From: an uncultured Alphaproteobacteria bacterium
GTDB taxonomy: Bacteria > Pseudomonadota > Alphaproteobacteria > Micropepsales > Micropepsaceae
Reading direction: 5' to 3'
Assembly: GCA_903897605.1 (NCBI GenBank)
Contig: CAIUCH010000057.1
Coordinates: 1-64,000, forward strand
Length of the DNA stretch: 64,000 nt
The translations under genes and the position numbers were made by a program. A model generated the notes under the pieces. That model did no database searches. It saw only the letters and a list, made by a program, of their open reading frames with translations, and was not told the origin of the DNA. Below, one piece after another: positions 21,871 to 30,920 of the stretch (the first letter of the stretch is position 1; every line of letters starts with the position of its first letter).

Positions 21871-22003
21871 GGGGAGTTCTTCCCGGTCTGCGTACAACAA
21901 AGCCGCAAAGCCTTCCGGACGCGCTCCAAACCCGTTATGGTCCGCGCCCAGTTACCCAAAAGCCAGTTACCCAAAAGAATGTCTCAAGGAGGAGAAACAA
22001 ACG

Positions 22004-22579
22004 ATGAAGCATTTGTTGATGATCTCGGCGGCCGTGATGCTCACGGCATCATTCGGTTCCGCCGCCATGGCGCAGACCATGTCGAAGGACGACCTGATCG
22101 CACAGGCCGTGAAGGCGGCGCCGGAAGCGTTGCGCGCGGGCGCCACGGTGGTGAATTACGATGCCAAGGGCGAGCCGATGGTGCTGCGTCAGGGCAATAA
22201 CGGCATTGTCTGCACCCCCAACCAGCCGGGCGGCACCAGCTTCTCGGTGAATTGCTATGGCCAGGCCTTGCGCGCCCAGCGTGACCTGCAGGCCAAGGAC
22301 AAGGCCGAAGGCAAGGACGCCAAGGCCTCCGCCGCCGACATGGCCGACGCCATGAAGTCCGGCAAGCTGCAAGCGCCTCCGACGGGCACGGCGATGTATT
22401 CGCTGTCCGGCAAGACCGAGGCCACCGCCCGCGGCATGTGGGTGGTTCTGGTTCCCAACATGACGGCCGAAGCGACCGGCCTGCCCACCCAGCCGACGGC
22501 GAACGGAACGCCCTGGCTGATGCGGGCCGGCACGCCCGGCGCGCACATCCACATCCCTCAGGCAGCGCCCCCGGGCTGA
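22004..22579 (+). CDS. secreted hypothetical protein, paralogue 2
   Basis: Signal peptide MKHLLMISAAVMLTASFGSAAMAQ; TPWLMRAGTPGAHIHIPQ motif shared with 21191..21790; GGAGGAG RBS. Confidence 0.8.
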   Translation: MKHLLMISAAVMLTASFGSAAMAQTMSKDDLIAQAVKAAPEALRAGATVVNYDAKGEPMVLRQGNNGIVCTPNQPGGTSFSVNCYGQALRAQRDLQAKDKAEGKDAKASAADMADAMKSGKLQAPPTGTAMYSLSGKTEATARGMWVVLVPNMTAEATGLPTQPTANGTPWLMRAGTPGAHIHIPQAAPPG

Positions 22580-22605
22580 GGGTTCGAGCATTTTTGGAAT
22601 ACGGA

Positions 22606-22638
22606 CACGGCGCTCGAAAGGGCGCCGTTTTCGTTTGG
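22606..22638 (+). terminator. Rho-independent-like terminator
   Basis: ACGGCGCTCGAAAGGGCGCCGTTTTCGTTT. Confidence 0.65.
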
Positions 22639-22647
22639 CCCCAGTGC

Positions 22648-23004
22648 TTAAAACATGCGTCCGCCATTAGGCACGGGATGGGAGGGATGCAGCAGCACCA
22701 CTTCACCTGTTTCGTCCGGCACCCCCAGGGTCAGGACCTGCGACATGAAGGGACCGATCTGGCGCGGGGGAAAATTCATCACCGCCACCACCTGTTTTCC
22801 CACCAGCGCCTCGGGCGTGTAATGGCGGGTGATCTGGGCGGAGGAGCGCCGAGTGCCGATTTGCGCTCCAAAATCTATGGTCAGCTTGATCGCCGGTTTG
22901 CGTGCTTCGGGAAACGGCTCGGCGGCGATCACGGTGCCGACCCGGATATCCACTTTCAGGAAATCGTCGAACCCAATTGGGCCAGGTATTGCGGCATCAG
23001 GCAT
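22648..23004 (-). CDS. tRNA-binding domain protein (CsaA-like)
   Basis: FDDFLKVDIRVGTVIAAEPFPEARKPAIKLTIDFG...GKQVVAVMNFPPRQIGPFMSQVLTLGV. Confidence 0.9.
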   Translation of the reverse strand: MPDAAIPGPIGFDDFLKVDIRVGTVIAAEPFPEARKPAIKLTIDFGAQIGTRRSSAQITRHYTPEALVGKQVVAVMNFPPRQIGPFMSQVLTLGVPDETGEVVLLHPSHPVPNGGRMF

Positions 23005-23560
23005 TGAGACGGCCTTCCAGAATTTTCAGTGCGTCTTGCGGCCCGTCGGCCAGGTCGTAAAGCTTGAGCGTTTTCTCGCGCGCGAAGCCCGCTTTTACCG
23101 TGGCGTGCAGCATCGCATCCAGGGCGTCGTAATAGCCGTTCACATTCACCACCACGATGGGTTTGTCGTGTACGCCCAGCTGGGCCTCGACCGCGACCTC
23201 GAAAAATTCGTCGAAGGTGCCAAGTCCGCCCGGCAGGACCACAAAGGCGTCGGACATTTGCAGCATCAGGGCTTTGCGCTCCTGGATATGCGGCGTGACG
23301 ATCAACCTTTCCTCCGCCGATATCGGCGGTTCCAGCAGCTGCAGAAAGGCGGGGATGATGCCCTGCACCGTGGCGCCGCCTGCTTGTGCCGATCTGGCAA
23401 CATCGCCCATCAATCCATTGCCGCCGCCGCCGAAAACCACCGACCAGCCCGCCTTGGCGATACCCGTTCCGATGGCGCGCGCCGCATCGCGGAAGGCGGG
23501 ATCGTCGCCGTATGAGGAGCCACAAAATACGCAAATTGCGGGCTTTTGCTTGGTGTCCAT
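22997..23560 (-). CDS. LOG-family protein (TIGR00730-type)
   Basis: CVFCGSSYGDDPAF, VFGGGGNGLMGDVARSA, VVLPGGLGTFDEFFEV. Confidence 0.92.
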   Translation of the reverse strand: MDTKQKPAICVFCGSSYGDDPAFRDAARAIGTGIAKAGWSVVFGGGGNGLMGDVARSAQAGGATVQGIIPAFLQLLEPPISAEERLIVTPHIQERKALMLQMSDAFVVLPGGLGTFDEFFEVAVEAQLGVHDKPIVVVNVNGYYDALDAMLHATVKAGFAREKTLKLYDLADGPQDALKILEGRLNA

Positions 23561-23595
23561 GGCGCTATTGGGGTTGCGTGGGGAGCGGCATCTTC

Positions 23596-23841
23596 CTAAA
23601 CAGGTTCGGCTCTTAAACCAAGAGCGTCGGCGAGAGCCGGAGCGACCTTGAAACGAGCGTCGGCGAGAGCCGCAGCGACCTTGAAACGAGCGTCGGCGAG
23701 AGCCGGAGCGACCTTGAAACGAGCGTCGGCGAGAGCCGGAGCGACCTTGAAACGAGCGTCGGCGAGAGCCGGAGCGACCTTAAAACGAGCATCGGCGGGG
23801 CCCATAGCGACAGCGTATGGGCGAGCGACCGTTGAATACAT
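23596..23841 (-). CDS. possible 11-aa-repeat protein spanning the 33-bp repeat
   Basis: MYSTVARPYAVAMGPADARFKVAPALADARFKVAPAL...; GGGGAG lies just upstream of the ATG. Other frames are open too, so coding status is uncertain. Confidence 0.35.
   Translation of the reverse strand: MYSTVARPYAVAMGPADARFKVAPALADARFKVAPALADARFKVAPALADARFKVAAALADARFKVAPALADALGLRAEPV
23622..23786. repeat. 33-bp tandem repeat, five full units plus a degenerate sixth
   Basis: GAGCGTCGGCGAGAGCCGGAGCGACCTTGAAAC repeated head to tail with one or two substitutions; sixth partial unit from 23787. Confidence 0.97.
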
Positions 23842-23923
23842 TTACTCCCCATTGCGTTAGCAAGGGGAGAACACCAAGTGAGCGTTGCCGCCAAGGCGTG
23901 ACGTTCCTGTTACGGAGATTTTC

Positions 23924-24016
23924 GTGCCGCGCTGGTTGCTGATTCTGGGTGCGATTGCGCTGATCGCGCTTGTCGCGGGTTATGTCACCTTCGGTGGTGC
24001 CAATATGGGGCGGTAG
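23924..24016 (+). CDS. 30-aa single-TM microprotein immediately upstream of the Atm1-type exporter
   Basis: GTG-start ORF MPRWLLILGAIALIALVAGYVTFGGANMGR*, ACGGAG upstream; stop directly abuts the next ATG. Confidence 0.55.
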   Translation: MPRWLLILGAIALIALVAGYVTFGGANMGR

Positions 24017-25885
24017 ATGGCGCGGTCGGCTGTAGAAGAAGGTGACGGCGCGCCATCTTTTCGGCCGCTCTGGACCCTGATGCCGTATCTCTGGCCGAAG
24101 AACCGGCCGGATCTGAGGATACGCGTTCTTGTCTCGATCGTCTTTCTGGTGCTGGCCACGGGTGTCACCAGCATCTCGCCCCTGATCTTCGGCTGGGCGG
24201 TGGACCGCTTGCGGCCCACGCCCACCAATATCGCCATCGGCGCGGTGCTGTCCTTGATCGCGTCCTATGTGATCTCGCGCATCATGATGCAGGCCTTCGC
24301 CCAGCTGCGCGATGGCATCTTCGCCAAAGTCCAGTATCACGCCATGCGCGAAGTGGCGGTGGAGACCTTCGCCCATGTCCATACCCTGTCCTTGCGCTTT
24401 CACTTGGAACGCAAGACCGGCGGCCTGTCGCGGGTGATCGAGCGCGGCATCAAGGGCATCGACACGCTGTTGTCCTTTGCCCTGTTCAGTATCTTTCCCA
24501 CCATTCTGCTGCTGGCTTTCTACAGCGCCATACTTTTGATCGACCTGAATATCTGGGTGGCGGTCTCGACCGTGATCATGGTGATCGCCTATGTCTGGTT
24601 CACCTTCTGGATCACCCGCTGGCGCATCCAGTTCCGCCGCGAAATGAACCAGTCCGACACCGACGCTAATACCAAGGCGGTGGACAGCCTGCTCAATTTC
24701 GAGACCGTCAAATATTTCAACAACGAAGCGCATGAGACCAGGCGCTACGATGTCTCGATGGAGAAATTCTCCCGCGCCTCGATCCAATCGCAGATTTCGC
24801 TCTCTTATCTTAATACCGGTCAGGCCGCGATCATGGCGCTGGGTCTGGGCGCGGTGATGGCGCTGACCGCGATAGGCATCGCGCGCGGGCAATTCTCCAT
24901 CGGCTTGTTCGTGACCGGAAACGCCATTCTGATCCAGCTTTATCAGCCGCTGAATCTGCTGGGCACGGTCTATCGCGAAATCACCCAGGGCCTGGTCGAC
25001 ATGGAGGCAATGTTCCGCCTGCTCAATCAGCCGCGCGAGGTGAAGGACAAGCCCGGCGCCAAGCCCTTGCAGGTCACGGGCGGCGAGATCCGTTTCGACA
25101 ATGTCGTGTTCAATTACGATCCCGAACGCACCGTGCTCAAAGGCATCAGCTTCGCCGTGCCTGCCGGCAAGACCGTCGCGGTGGTGGGTCCGTCCGGCGC
25201 CGGCAAATCCACCATCAGCCGCATTCTCTATCGTTTCTACGATATCCGCGAAGGTAAGGTGACCATCGACGGTCAGGATATCCGCGATGTGACGCAGACC
25301 AGCCTGCGCGCCGCCATCGGCATTGTTCCCCAGGACACGGTGCTGTTCAACGACACCGTCCGCTACAACATCGCCTATGGCCGCATCGGCGCCAGCGATG
25401 CCGATATTCGCGAGGCCGCGGGGCTGGCCCAGATCGACAAATTCATCGTCGAGTTGCCCCATGGCTATGACGCCATGGTGGGTGAGCGCGGCCTGAAATT
25501 GTCGGGCGGCGAGAAGCAGCGCGTCGCCATCGCCCGCACCATCCTGAAGAACCCGCCCATCCTGCTCTTGGACGAGGCGACCAGCGCGCTGGACACCGGC
25601 ACCGAGCGGGAAATCCAGGGCGCGCTCGCCGATGTCTCGCGCGGCCGCACCACCTTGGTGATCGCCCACCGGCTTTCCACCGTGATCGATGCCGATGAGA
25701 TCCTGGTGCTTGATCATGGCCAGATCATCGAACGCGGACGGCATTCGCAATTGCTGGCGATGAACGGCCACTACGCCTCGATGTGGAACAAGCAGCGCGA
25801 AGCCGCCGCGGCGCGCGAGAAGCTGAAAGAAGTCGAGAACGATCCGGATGTCGCGCCGGGAATCGCCAAAGCGGTTCCGGCCTAG
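24017..25885 (+). CDS. Atm1/ABCB7-type ABC transporter, fused permease-ATPase
   Basis: Walker A VGPSGAGKSTISRILYRFYD, LSGGEKQRVAIARTILKNPPILLLDEATSALDT, FNNEAHETRRYD. Confidence 0.93.
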   Translation: MARSAVEEGDGAPSFRPLWTLMPYLWPKNRPDLRIRVLVSIVFLVLATGVTSISPLIFGWAVDRLRPTPTNIAIGAVLSLIASYVISRIMMQAFAQLRDGIFAKVQYHAMREVAVETFAHVHTLSLRFHLERKTGGLSRVIERGIKGIDTLLSFALFSIFPTILLLAFYSAILLIDLNIWVAVSTVIMVIAYVWFTFWITRWRIQFRREMNQSDTDANTKAVDSLLNFETVKYFNNEAHETRRYDVSMEKFSRASIQSQISLSYLNTGQAAIMALGLGAVMALTAIGIARGQFSIGLFVTGNAILIQLYQPLNLLGTVYREITQGLVDMEAMFRLLNQPREVKDKPGAKPLQVTGGEIRFDNVVFNYDPERTVLKGISFAVPAGKTVAVVGPSGAGKSTISRILYRFYDIREGKVTIDGQDIRDVTQTSLRAAIGIVPQDTVLFNDTVRYNIAYGRIGASDADIREAAGLAQIDKFIVELPHGYDAMVGERGLKLSGGEKQRVAIARTILKNPPILLLDEATSALDTGTEREIQGALADVSRGRTTLVIAHRLSTVIDADEILVLDHGQIIERGRHSQLLAMNGHYASMWNKQREAAAAREKLKEVENDPDVAPGIAKAVPA

Positions 25886-25898
25886 TCACATTCTCTAC

Positions 25899-25996
25899 CG
25901 TCATCACCCGCGCATGCGGGTGATCCATAAAGATTGTCGTCGCTGCGATGCTGTCGAAAGTCTTTATGGATGGCCCGGATGAACCGGGCCATGACG
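25899..25996. repeat. compound palindromic intergenic element between convergent genes
   Basis: Hairpins ATCACCCGC-GCAT-GCGGGTGAT, ATCCATAAAGA(25923-25933)/TCTTTATGGAT(25961-25971), GGCCCGG-ATGAA-CCGGGCC, outer GTCAT/ATGAC. Confidence 0.8.
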
Positions 25997-26014
25997 AATG
26001 CAATGCAAGCTCGC

Positions 26015-26647
26015 CTAGATAATTTCGACTCTATCCACTTCGACGCCCTTGTTGCCTTGGCGCGTGGAATAGCGAATGCGTTGGTCGGGCTCCACAGCTT
26101 GGACGCCCGAGCGGCGCAGCGCGCTGGCATGCAGATAGATGTCGCCGGAACCGGAGTCCGGCATCACAAAGCCGAAACCCTTTTGGTCGTTGAAGAACTT
26201 GACCTTGCCTTCGACCATCGGGCCGGACGGCGCGTTGTTGTCGCGATAGCCGCCGCCCCGGCCACCGCCGCTGAAGCGGTCGCCACCGCCGCCAAAGCGA
26301 TCGCCACCGCCGCCAAAGCGGTCGCCGCCGCCGAACCGGTCGCCGCCGCCGCCGAAATCGCGGCGCGGGCCGCGCGGGGAGGGCGCCTCCGCCGTCGAAA
26401 GATCGACGCTGTGGACATTGACCACCTGAAGGCCACGCTGGGAATCCGCCAGATCGCAGACGATGGTGGCGCCTTGCGGCACTTCGCTATGCCCGACCGC
26501 CTGCAAGGCCGATGCGTGGCAAAAGGCGTCGCTGCCATCGTTCAGGGTTATGAACCCATAGCCCTTGGTCGCGTTGAACCATTTCACCTTGCCCGTCGCG
26601 GAAGTCTGCGCGAGGGCCTTTGAGCCTTCGTTGTCGTAATGTGCCAT
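26015..26647 (-). CDS. double cold-shock-domain protein with Gly-rich GGGDRF-repeat linker
   Basis: CSD1 GKVKWFNATKGYGFITLNDGSDAFCHASAL; linker FGGGGDRFGGGDRFGGGGDRF...; CSD2 GKVKFFNDQKGFGFVMPDSGSGDIYLHASAL. Confidence 0.93.
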   Translation of the reverse strand: MAHYDNEGSKALAQTSATGKVKWFNATKGYGFITLNDGSDAFCHASALQAVGHSEVPQGATIVCDLADSQRGLQVVNVHSVDLSTAEAPSPRGPRRDFGGGGDRFGGGDRFGGGGDRFGGGGDRFSGGGRGGGYRDNNAPSGPMVEGKVKFFNDQKGFGFVMPDSGSGDIYLHASALRRSGVQAVEPDQRIRYSTRQGNKGVEVDRVEII

Positions 26648-26997
26648 TTGAACCGACGCCACACCCAAGCCGGTTGATAATACGACGCCCCCACGTCCGG
26701 CTGCGAGCAGGGCGCAATCCCATATGATGACTACAGAAATACGAAAGCCGCAAGCGAGGTTAAGAGAAGGTTGCGGCCGCCAAAAGCCTGGCTTTTTTGC
26801 TGCATTGCGAAAATAACTTGACTTTAAAGGGCTTGGCACCGATATACCCATTGTCTCCGTGCGACCGCACAAAGGCCCTTGGGCCGTCATCGCCGGGATT
26901 TTTTCGAACCTCCGTTCCCTCCAGTGTGCGTGGAAGACGGCAACAGCCGTTCCCCCGTGCGCGACCGCGCGCGGACTTCCGGTTTTAAGGACTATCT

Positions 26998-28323
26998 GTG
27001 ACTGACGTAACTTTTGCCTCGCTTGGCGTCGCCGAGCCGATCCTCCGCGCCTTGGCGGCGGAGAATTATACCCATCCCACCCCCATCCAGGCCCGCGCCA
27101 TCCCGGCGCTGCTGGCGGGCCGCGATCTTCTGGGCATTGCCCAGACCGGCACCGGCAAGACGGCCGCTTTCGGCCTGCCGCTGCTGCAGAAACTCTCCAT
27201 CGGCCATGTGCCGCCCCGTCCGCGGGAAGCCAAGGCCCTGATCCTGGCGCCGACCCGCGAACTGGCGGTGCAGATCGAGGACAGCCTGCGGGTCTATGGA
27301 AAATTCCTCAATCTCAAGCGCGCCGTCATCCTGGGCGGCGTCAGCCAGAATGCCCAGGTCAATGCCACCAAGAATGGCGTCGACATCCTGGTGGCGACAC
27401 CGGGCCGTCTGCTGGACCTGGTGCAGCAGAAACATATCCGCCTCGACGCGGTGTCGGTGCTCATTGTCGATGAAGCCGACCGCATGCTGGACATGGGCTT
27501 CATCCGCGATGTCCGCAAGATCGTGGCGCATCTGCCGAAGGAACGGCAGTCGATGCTGTTCTCCGCCACCATGCCCGACGACATCGTCAAGCTGGTGGGC
27601 GATATGCTCAAGAATCCCGAGCGCATCGAAGTGTCGCCGCAGACCCGCACCGCCGACCGCATCGAGCAGAAACTCTATTATGTGCCGATGCCGCAGAAGC
27701 GCCAGCTGCTCAGCGCGCTGTTGAAGGACGAGGCGATGAACAAGGTCATCGTCTTCACCCGCACCAAGCATGGCGCCAACCGCGTCGCCGAGCATCTCAG
27801 CAAGACCGGCGTGGTGGCCGAGGCCATTCACGGCAACAAAAGCCAGAATGCCCGCCAGCGCGCCCTGGAATTGTTCCGCTGCGGCAAGGCTCGCGTGTTG
27901 GTGGCGACCGATATCGCCGCCCGGGGCATCGACATTGACGACATTTCGCATGTGATCAATTTCGAATTGCCCAACGAGCCGGAAAGTTATGTCCATCGCA
28001 TCGGCCGCACCGCGCGGGCTGGCGGCGAAGGCATTGCGATCTCGTTCTGCGATTCGTCTGAGCGCGAATATCTGCGCGACATCGAAAGGCTGATCCGAAA
28101 TAAAATCACTGCCTTGCCGCACGACCTGCCGGACCTGACCGAAGCCCAGAAGGCCGCCGCCGAAGAGCCGCGCCGTCCGCACGGTCATCGTCATGGCAAG
28201 CCGCATGGCCACAAGGGTGGCGGTCATAAGCCCGGTGGTCATAAGGCTGGCGACGCGGGCGGTCCGGCCAAGAAGCGCAACGGCTCGCGTGCCCATTGGA
28301 ACCGCAAGCGGGACGCCGCCTGA
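26998..28323 (+). CDS. DEAD-box RNA helicase (RhlE-like) with His/Gly-rich tail
   Basis: AQTGTGKTAAF, VDEADRMLDMGF, SATMP, HRIGRTARAG; GTG start; C-term PHGHRHGKPHGHKGGGHKPGGHK. Confidence 0.93.
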   Translation: MTDVTFASLGVAEPILRALAAENYTHPTPIQARAIPALLAGRDLLGIAQTGTGKTAAFGLPLLQKLSIGHVPPRPREAKALILAPTRELAVQIEDSLRVYGKFLNLKRAVILGGVSQNAQVNATKNGVDILVATPGRLLDLVQQKHIRLDAVSVLIVDEADRMLDMGFIRDVRKIVAHLPKERQSMLFSATMPDDIVKLVGDMLKNPERIEVSPQTRTADRIEQKLYYVPMPQKRQLLSALLKDEAMNKVIVFTRTKHGANRVAEHLSKTGVVAEAIHGNKSQNARQRALELFRCGKARVLVATDIAARGIDIDDISHVINFELPNEPESYVHRIGRTARAGGEGIAISFCDSSEREYLRDIERLIRNKITALPHDLPDLTEAQKAAAEEPRRPHGHRHGKPHGHKGGGHKPGGHKAGDAGGPAKKRNGSRAHWNRKRDAA

Positions 28324-28329
28324 TCCGTC

Positions 28330-28782
28330 ATGACGGCGATCTTCGTTGACGGCGACGCCTGTCCGGTGAAAGCCGAGATCGAAAAGGTCGCCACCCGGCA
28401 TGGCCTGCCGGTCACCATCGTCAGCAATGGCGGATTGCGCCCCTCGGCCAATCCGCTGGTCTGCCATGTGATGGTGCCAGACGGTCCCGACGCCGCCGAT
28501 GACTGGATTGCCGAACATGCCGGCGCCGGCGACATCGTCGTCACCGCCGACATTCCGCTGGCCGCGCGCAGCCTTGAAAAAGGCGCGCGGGTCATCGGCC
28601 CCAACGGCAAGCCCTTCACCGAACAGGGGATCGGCATGGCGCTGGGGATGCGCGATCTCAGCCGTCATTTGCGGGAAGTCACGGGCGGCCAGACCCATCA
28701 TGCGGGTTTTTCCAGCAAGGACCGTTCGCGATTTCTTGGCGAACTGGAAAATTGCATCCAGGCCTTGAAGCGCGCAGGCTAG
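28330..28782 (+). CDS. YaiI/YqxD (DUF188) family protein
   Basis: IFVDGDACPVKAEIEKVATRHGLPVTIVSNGG...GDIVVTADIPLAARSLEKGARVIGPNGKPFTEQGIGMALGMRDL. Confidence 0.93.
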   Translation: MTAIFVDGDACPVKAEIEKVATRHGLPVTIVSNGGLRPSANPLVCHVMVPDGPDAADDWIAEHAGAGDIVVTADIPLAARSLEKGARVIGPNGKPFTEQGIGMALGMRDLSRHLREVTGGQTHHAGFSSKDRSRFLGELENCIQALKRAG

Positions 28783-28786
28783 GGCG

Positions 28787-30238
28787 ATGTCCGAAACCCA
28801 TTCCAGAACCGCGCCATTCGGGCTTGCGCTGGAAAATCACTATGCCCGGCTGCCGGGCGAGTTCTACACCCGCATGCCGGCCGAGAAGGTGGGCAACCAC
28901 CCGGTCCTGCTGCATGCCAATCCCAAGGCGGGGGCCTTGATCGGCCTCGATCCGAAAGCGTTCGCCGATCCGGATTTCGTGCCGGTCTTTTGCGGGCACA
29001 AGCCGCTGGGCGATTTTTCGCCCCTGGCGATGGTCTATTCCGGCCATCAGTTCGGCGCCTGGGCGGGTCAATTGGGCGATGGCCGCGCGCTGCTGATCGG
29101 GCAGGCTCGCGACATGGCCGGTCAATTGTGGGATGTGCAATTGAAGGGCGCGGGTCTGACGCCCTATTCGCGCTTCGGCGATGGGCGCGCGGTGATGCGT
29201 TCCACCATCCGCGAATATCTGGGCAGCGAAGCGATTGGCGCCCTTGGCATTGCCACCAGCCGGGCGCTTTGCATCATTTCCACCGGCGAAACGGTGATGC
29301 GCGAGCAGCCGGAGCCGGGCGCCATCCTCACCCGCCTGGCAAAGAGTCATATCCGTTTCGGCCATTTCGAGCATTTCCACCATCGCGGCAAGCATGAGCA
29401 GGTGCGGCTTCTGGCCGATCATGTGATCGGTGAGTATTTTCCGGAATTCATCGGCGATCATGCCGGCTGGTTCGGCGAGGTGGTCAGGCGCACCGCCGAA
29501 TTGATGGCCGCGTGGCAAGCGGCGGGTTTCGCCCACGGCGTGATGAATACCGACAATATGTCCATCCTGGGTCTGACCTTGGATTACGGACCTTATGGGT
29601 TCCTCGACGCCTATGATCCGGATTTCATCTGCAACCATACCGACGAAGGCGGGCGCTATTCCTTTTCCAACCAGCCTGGCATCGGTCAGTGGAATCTGCG
29701 CGCGCTGGCCTTGGCGCTGTCCAGCCTGATCGATAGCGACAGGCTGGTCGAACAGCTCAATGCTTATGAATCGATTTTTGTCACCCGTTTCCGCGCTCTG
29801 ATGCGCGCCAAGGTCGGGCTGGTCAGCGACCGGGAAGGCGATGACGATCTGATCCGTTCGCTGTTGGTGCTGATGGCCAAAGCCCGCGCCGACTACACGT
29901 TGACCTTCCGGCAATTGCCCCAGGCGGCGGAAAGCTGGCTGGCCCTGTTTGGCGAAGCCCGCTCCGAAGCTCCCGCCTGGCTTGCCCGCTACCGCGCCCG
30001 CATGGACGGTGAGGGCGGCCGGACAGCCGCCATGAATGCGGTCAATCCCAAATATGTCCTGCGAAACTGGGTGGCGGAAACCGCCATCCGGGCAGTGGAG
30101 GATCGGGGCGATGCCGGGCCGCTGGACCGTGTTTTGAGGTTGGTGCAGAGCCCCTATGCCGAACATGCGGGCGACGACGCCTGGGCTTTGCCGCCGGCGC
30201 CCGAATATTGCGGCCTTTCGGTCTCCTGCTCCTCCTGA
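28787..30238 (+). CDS. selO: protein adenylyltransferase SelO (YdiU/UPF0061)
   Basis: [53 protein letters not shown]-term SVSCSS (Cys in place of Sec). Confidence 0.95.
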   Translation: MSETHSRTAPFGLALENHYARLPGEFYTRMPAEKVGNHPVLLHANPKAGALIGLDPKAFADPDFVPVFCGHKPLGDFSPLAMVYSGHQFGAWAGQLGDGRALLIGQARDMAGQLWDVQLKGAGLTPYSRFGDGRAVMRSTIREYLGSEAIGALGIATSRALCIISTGETVMREQPEPGAILTRLAKSHIRFGHFEHFHHRGKHEQVRLLADHVIGEYFPEFIGDHAGWFGEVVRRTAELMAAWQAAGFAHGVMNTDNMSILGLTLDYGPYGFLDAYDPDFICNHTDEGGRYSFSNQPGIGQWNLRALALALSSLIDSDRLVEQLNAYESIFVTRFRALMRAKVGLVSDREGDDDLIRSLLVLMAKARADYTLTFRQLPQAAESWLALFGEARSEAPAWLARYRARMDGEGGRTAAMNAVNPKYVLRNWVAETAIRAVEDRGDAGPLDRVLRLVQSPYAEHAGDDAWALPPAPEYCGLSVSCSS

Positions 30239-30305
30239 AGCGGCTGAAATTGCCGCGCAAATACGGGTGGCAGGGGCGGGGCGGACCGATTATGGTCCCG
30301 CCGCC

Positions 30306-30911
30306 ATGGAACCTTTCAAGACGCTGGACGGCATCGCCGCGCCCCTCAACATGATCAATGTCGACACCGACATGATCATCCCCAAGCAATTCCTCAAAAC
30401 CATTCATCGCACCGGACTGGGCAAGGCTCTGTTCGACGAGATGCGTTACAAGCCCGACGGCAGCGAGAATCCGGATTTCGTGCTGAACAAACCGGCCTAT
30501 CGCAAGGCGCAGATCCTGGTGACCGGCGAGAATTTCGGCTGCGGCTCGTCGCGTGAGCATGCACCCTGGGCGCTGCTGGATTTCGGCATCCGCTGTGTCA
30601 TCGCCACCAGCTTTGCCGATATTTTCTACAACAATTGTTTCAAGAACGGCATTCTGCCGATCCGTCTGCCGCAGGAGATCGTCGACAAGCTGATGGACGA
30701 TGCCGGACGCGGCGCCAATGCCCGCATCTCGGTCAATCTGGAAACGCTGGAGATTCGCGGTCCCGATGGCGGCATGGTCACGTTCGAGGTCGATGAATTT
30801 CGCCGCCAGTGCCTGCTCAATGGCTGGGACGATATCGGACTGACCCTGCGCGACGAGGACAAGATCACGTCGTATGAAGCGCGGCACAAAGCCGACGCGC
30901 CCTGGCTGTAA
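30306..30911 (+). CDS. leuD: 3-isopropylmalate dehydratase small subunit
   Basis: [63 protein letters not shown]. Confidence 0.95.
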   Translation: MEPFKTLDGIAAPLNMINVDTDMIIPKQFLKTIHRTGLGKALFDEMRYKPDGSENPDFVLNKPAYRKAQILVTGENFGCGSSREHAPWALLDFGIRCVIATSFADIFYNNCFKNGILPIRLPQEIVDKLMDDAGRGANARISVNLETLEIRGPDGGMVTFEVDEFRRQCLLNGWDDIGLTLRDEDKITSYEARHKADAPWL

Positions 30912-30920
30912 GAGAGAGAC

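Noticed and set aside
22997-23560. Candidate nucleotide-sensing defence protein
   Set aside because: Standard LOG-family protein with no defence neighbours.
23622-23810. Possible CRISPR array
   Set aside because: The 33-bp units are contiguous with no unique spacers, so this is a simple tandem repeat; no cas genes nearby.
23780-25771. 663-aa minus-strand ORF
   Set aside because: Antisense to the clearly recognisable Atm1-type exporter; His/Gln/Asp-rich composition is typical of a GC-rich antisense shadow frame.
26236-26380. Ala-rich repeat protein on the plus strand (AEAVATAAKAIATAAKAVAAAE)
   Set aside because: Complement of the GGGDRF linker DNA repeats in the cold-shock gene; the minus-strand frame has two recognisable domains.
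30220-30238. Possible selenocysteine site in selO
   Set aside because: The C-terminus reads SVSCSS* with a normal Cys codon and stop, so no UGA recoding is needed.
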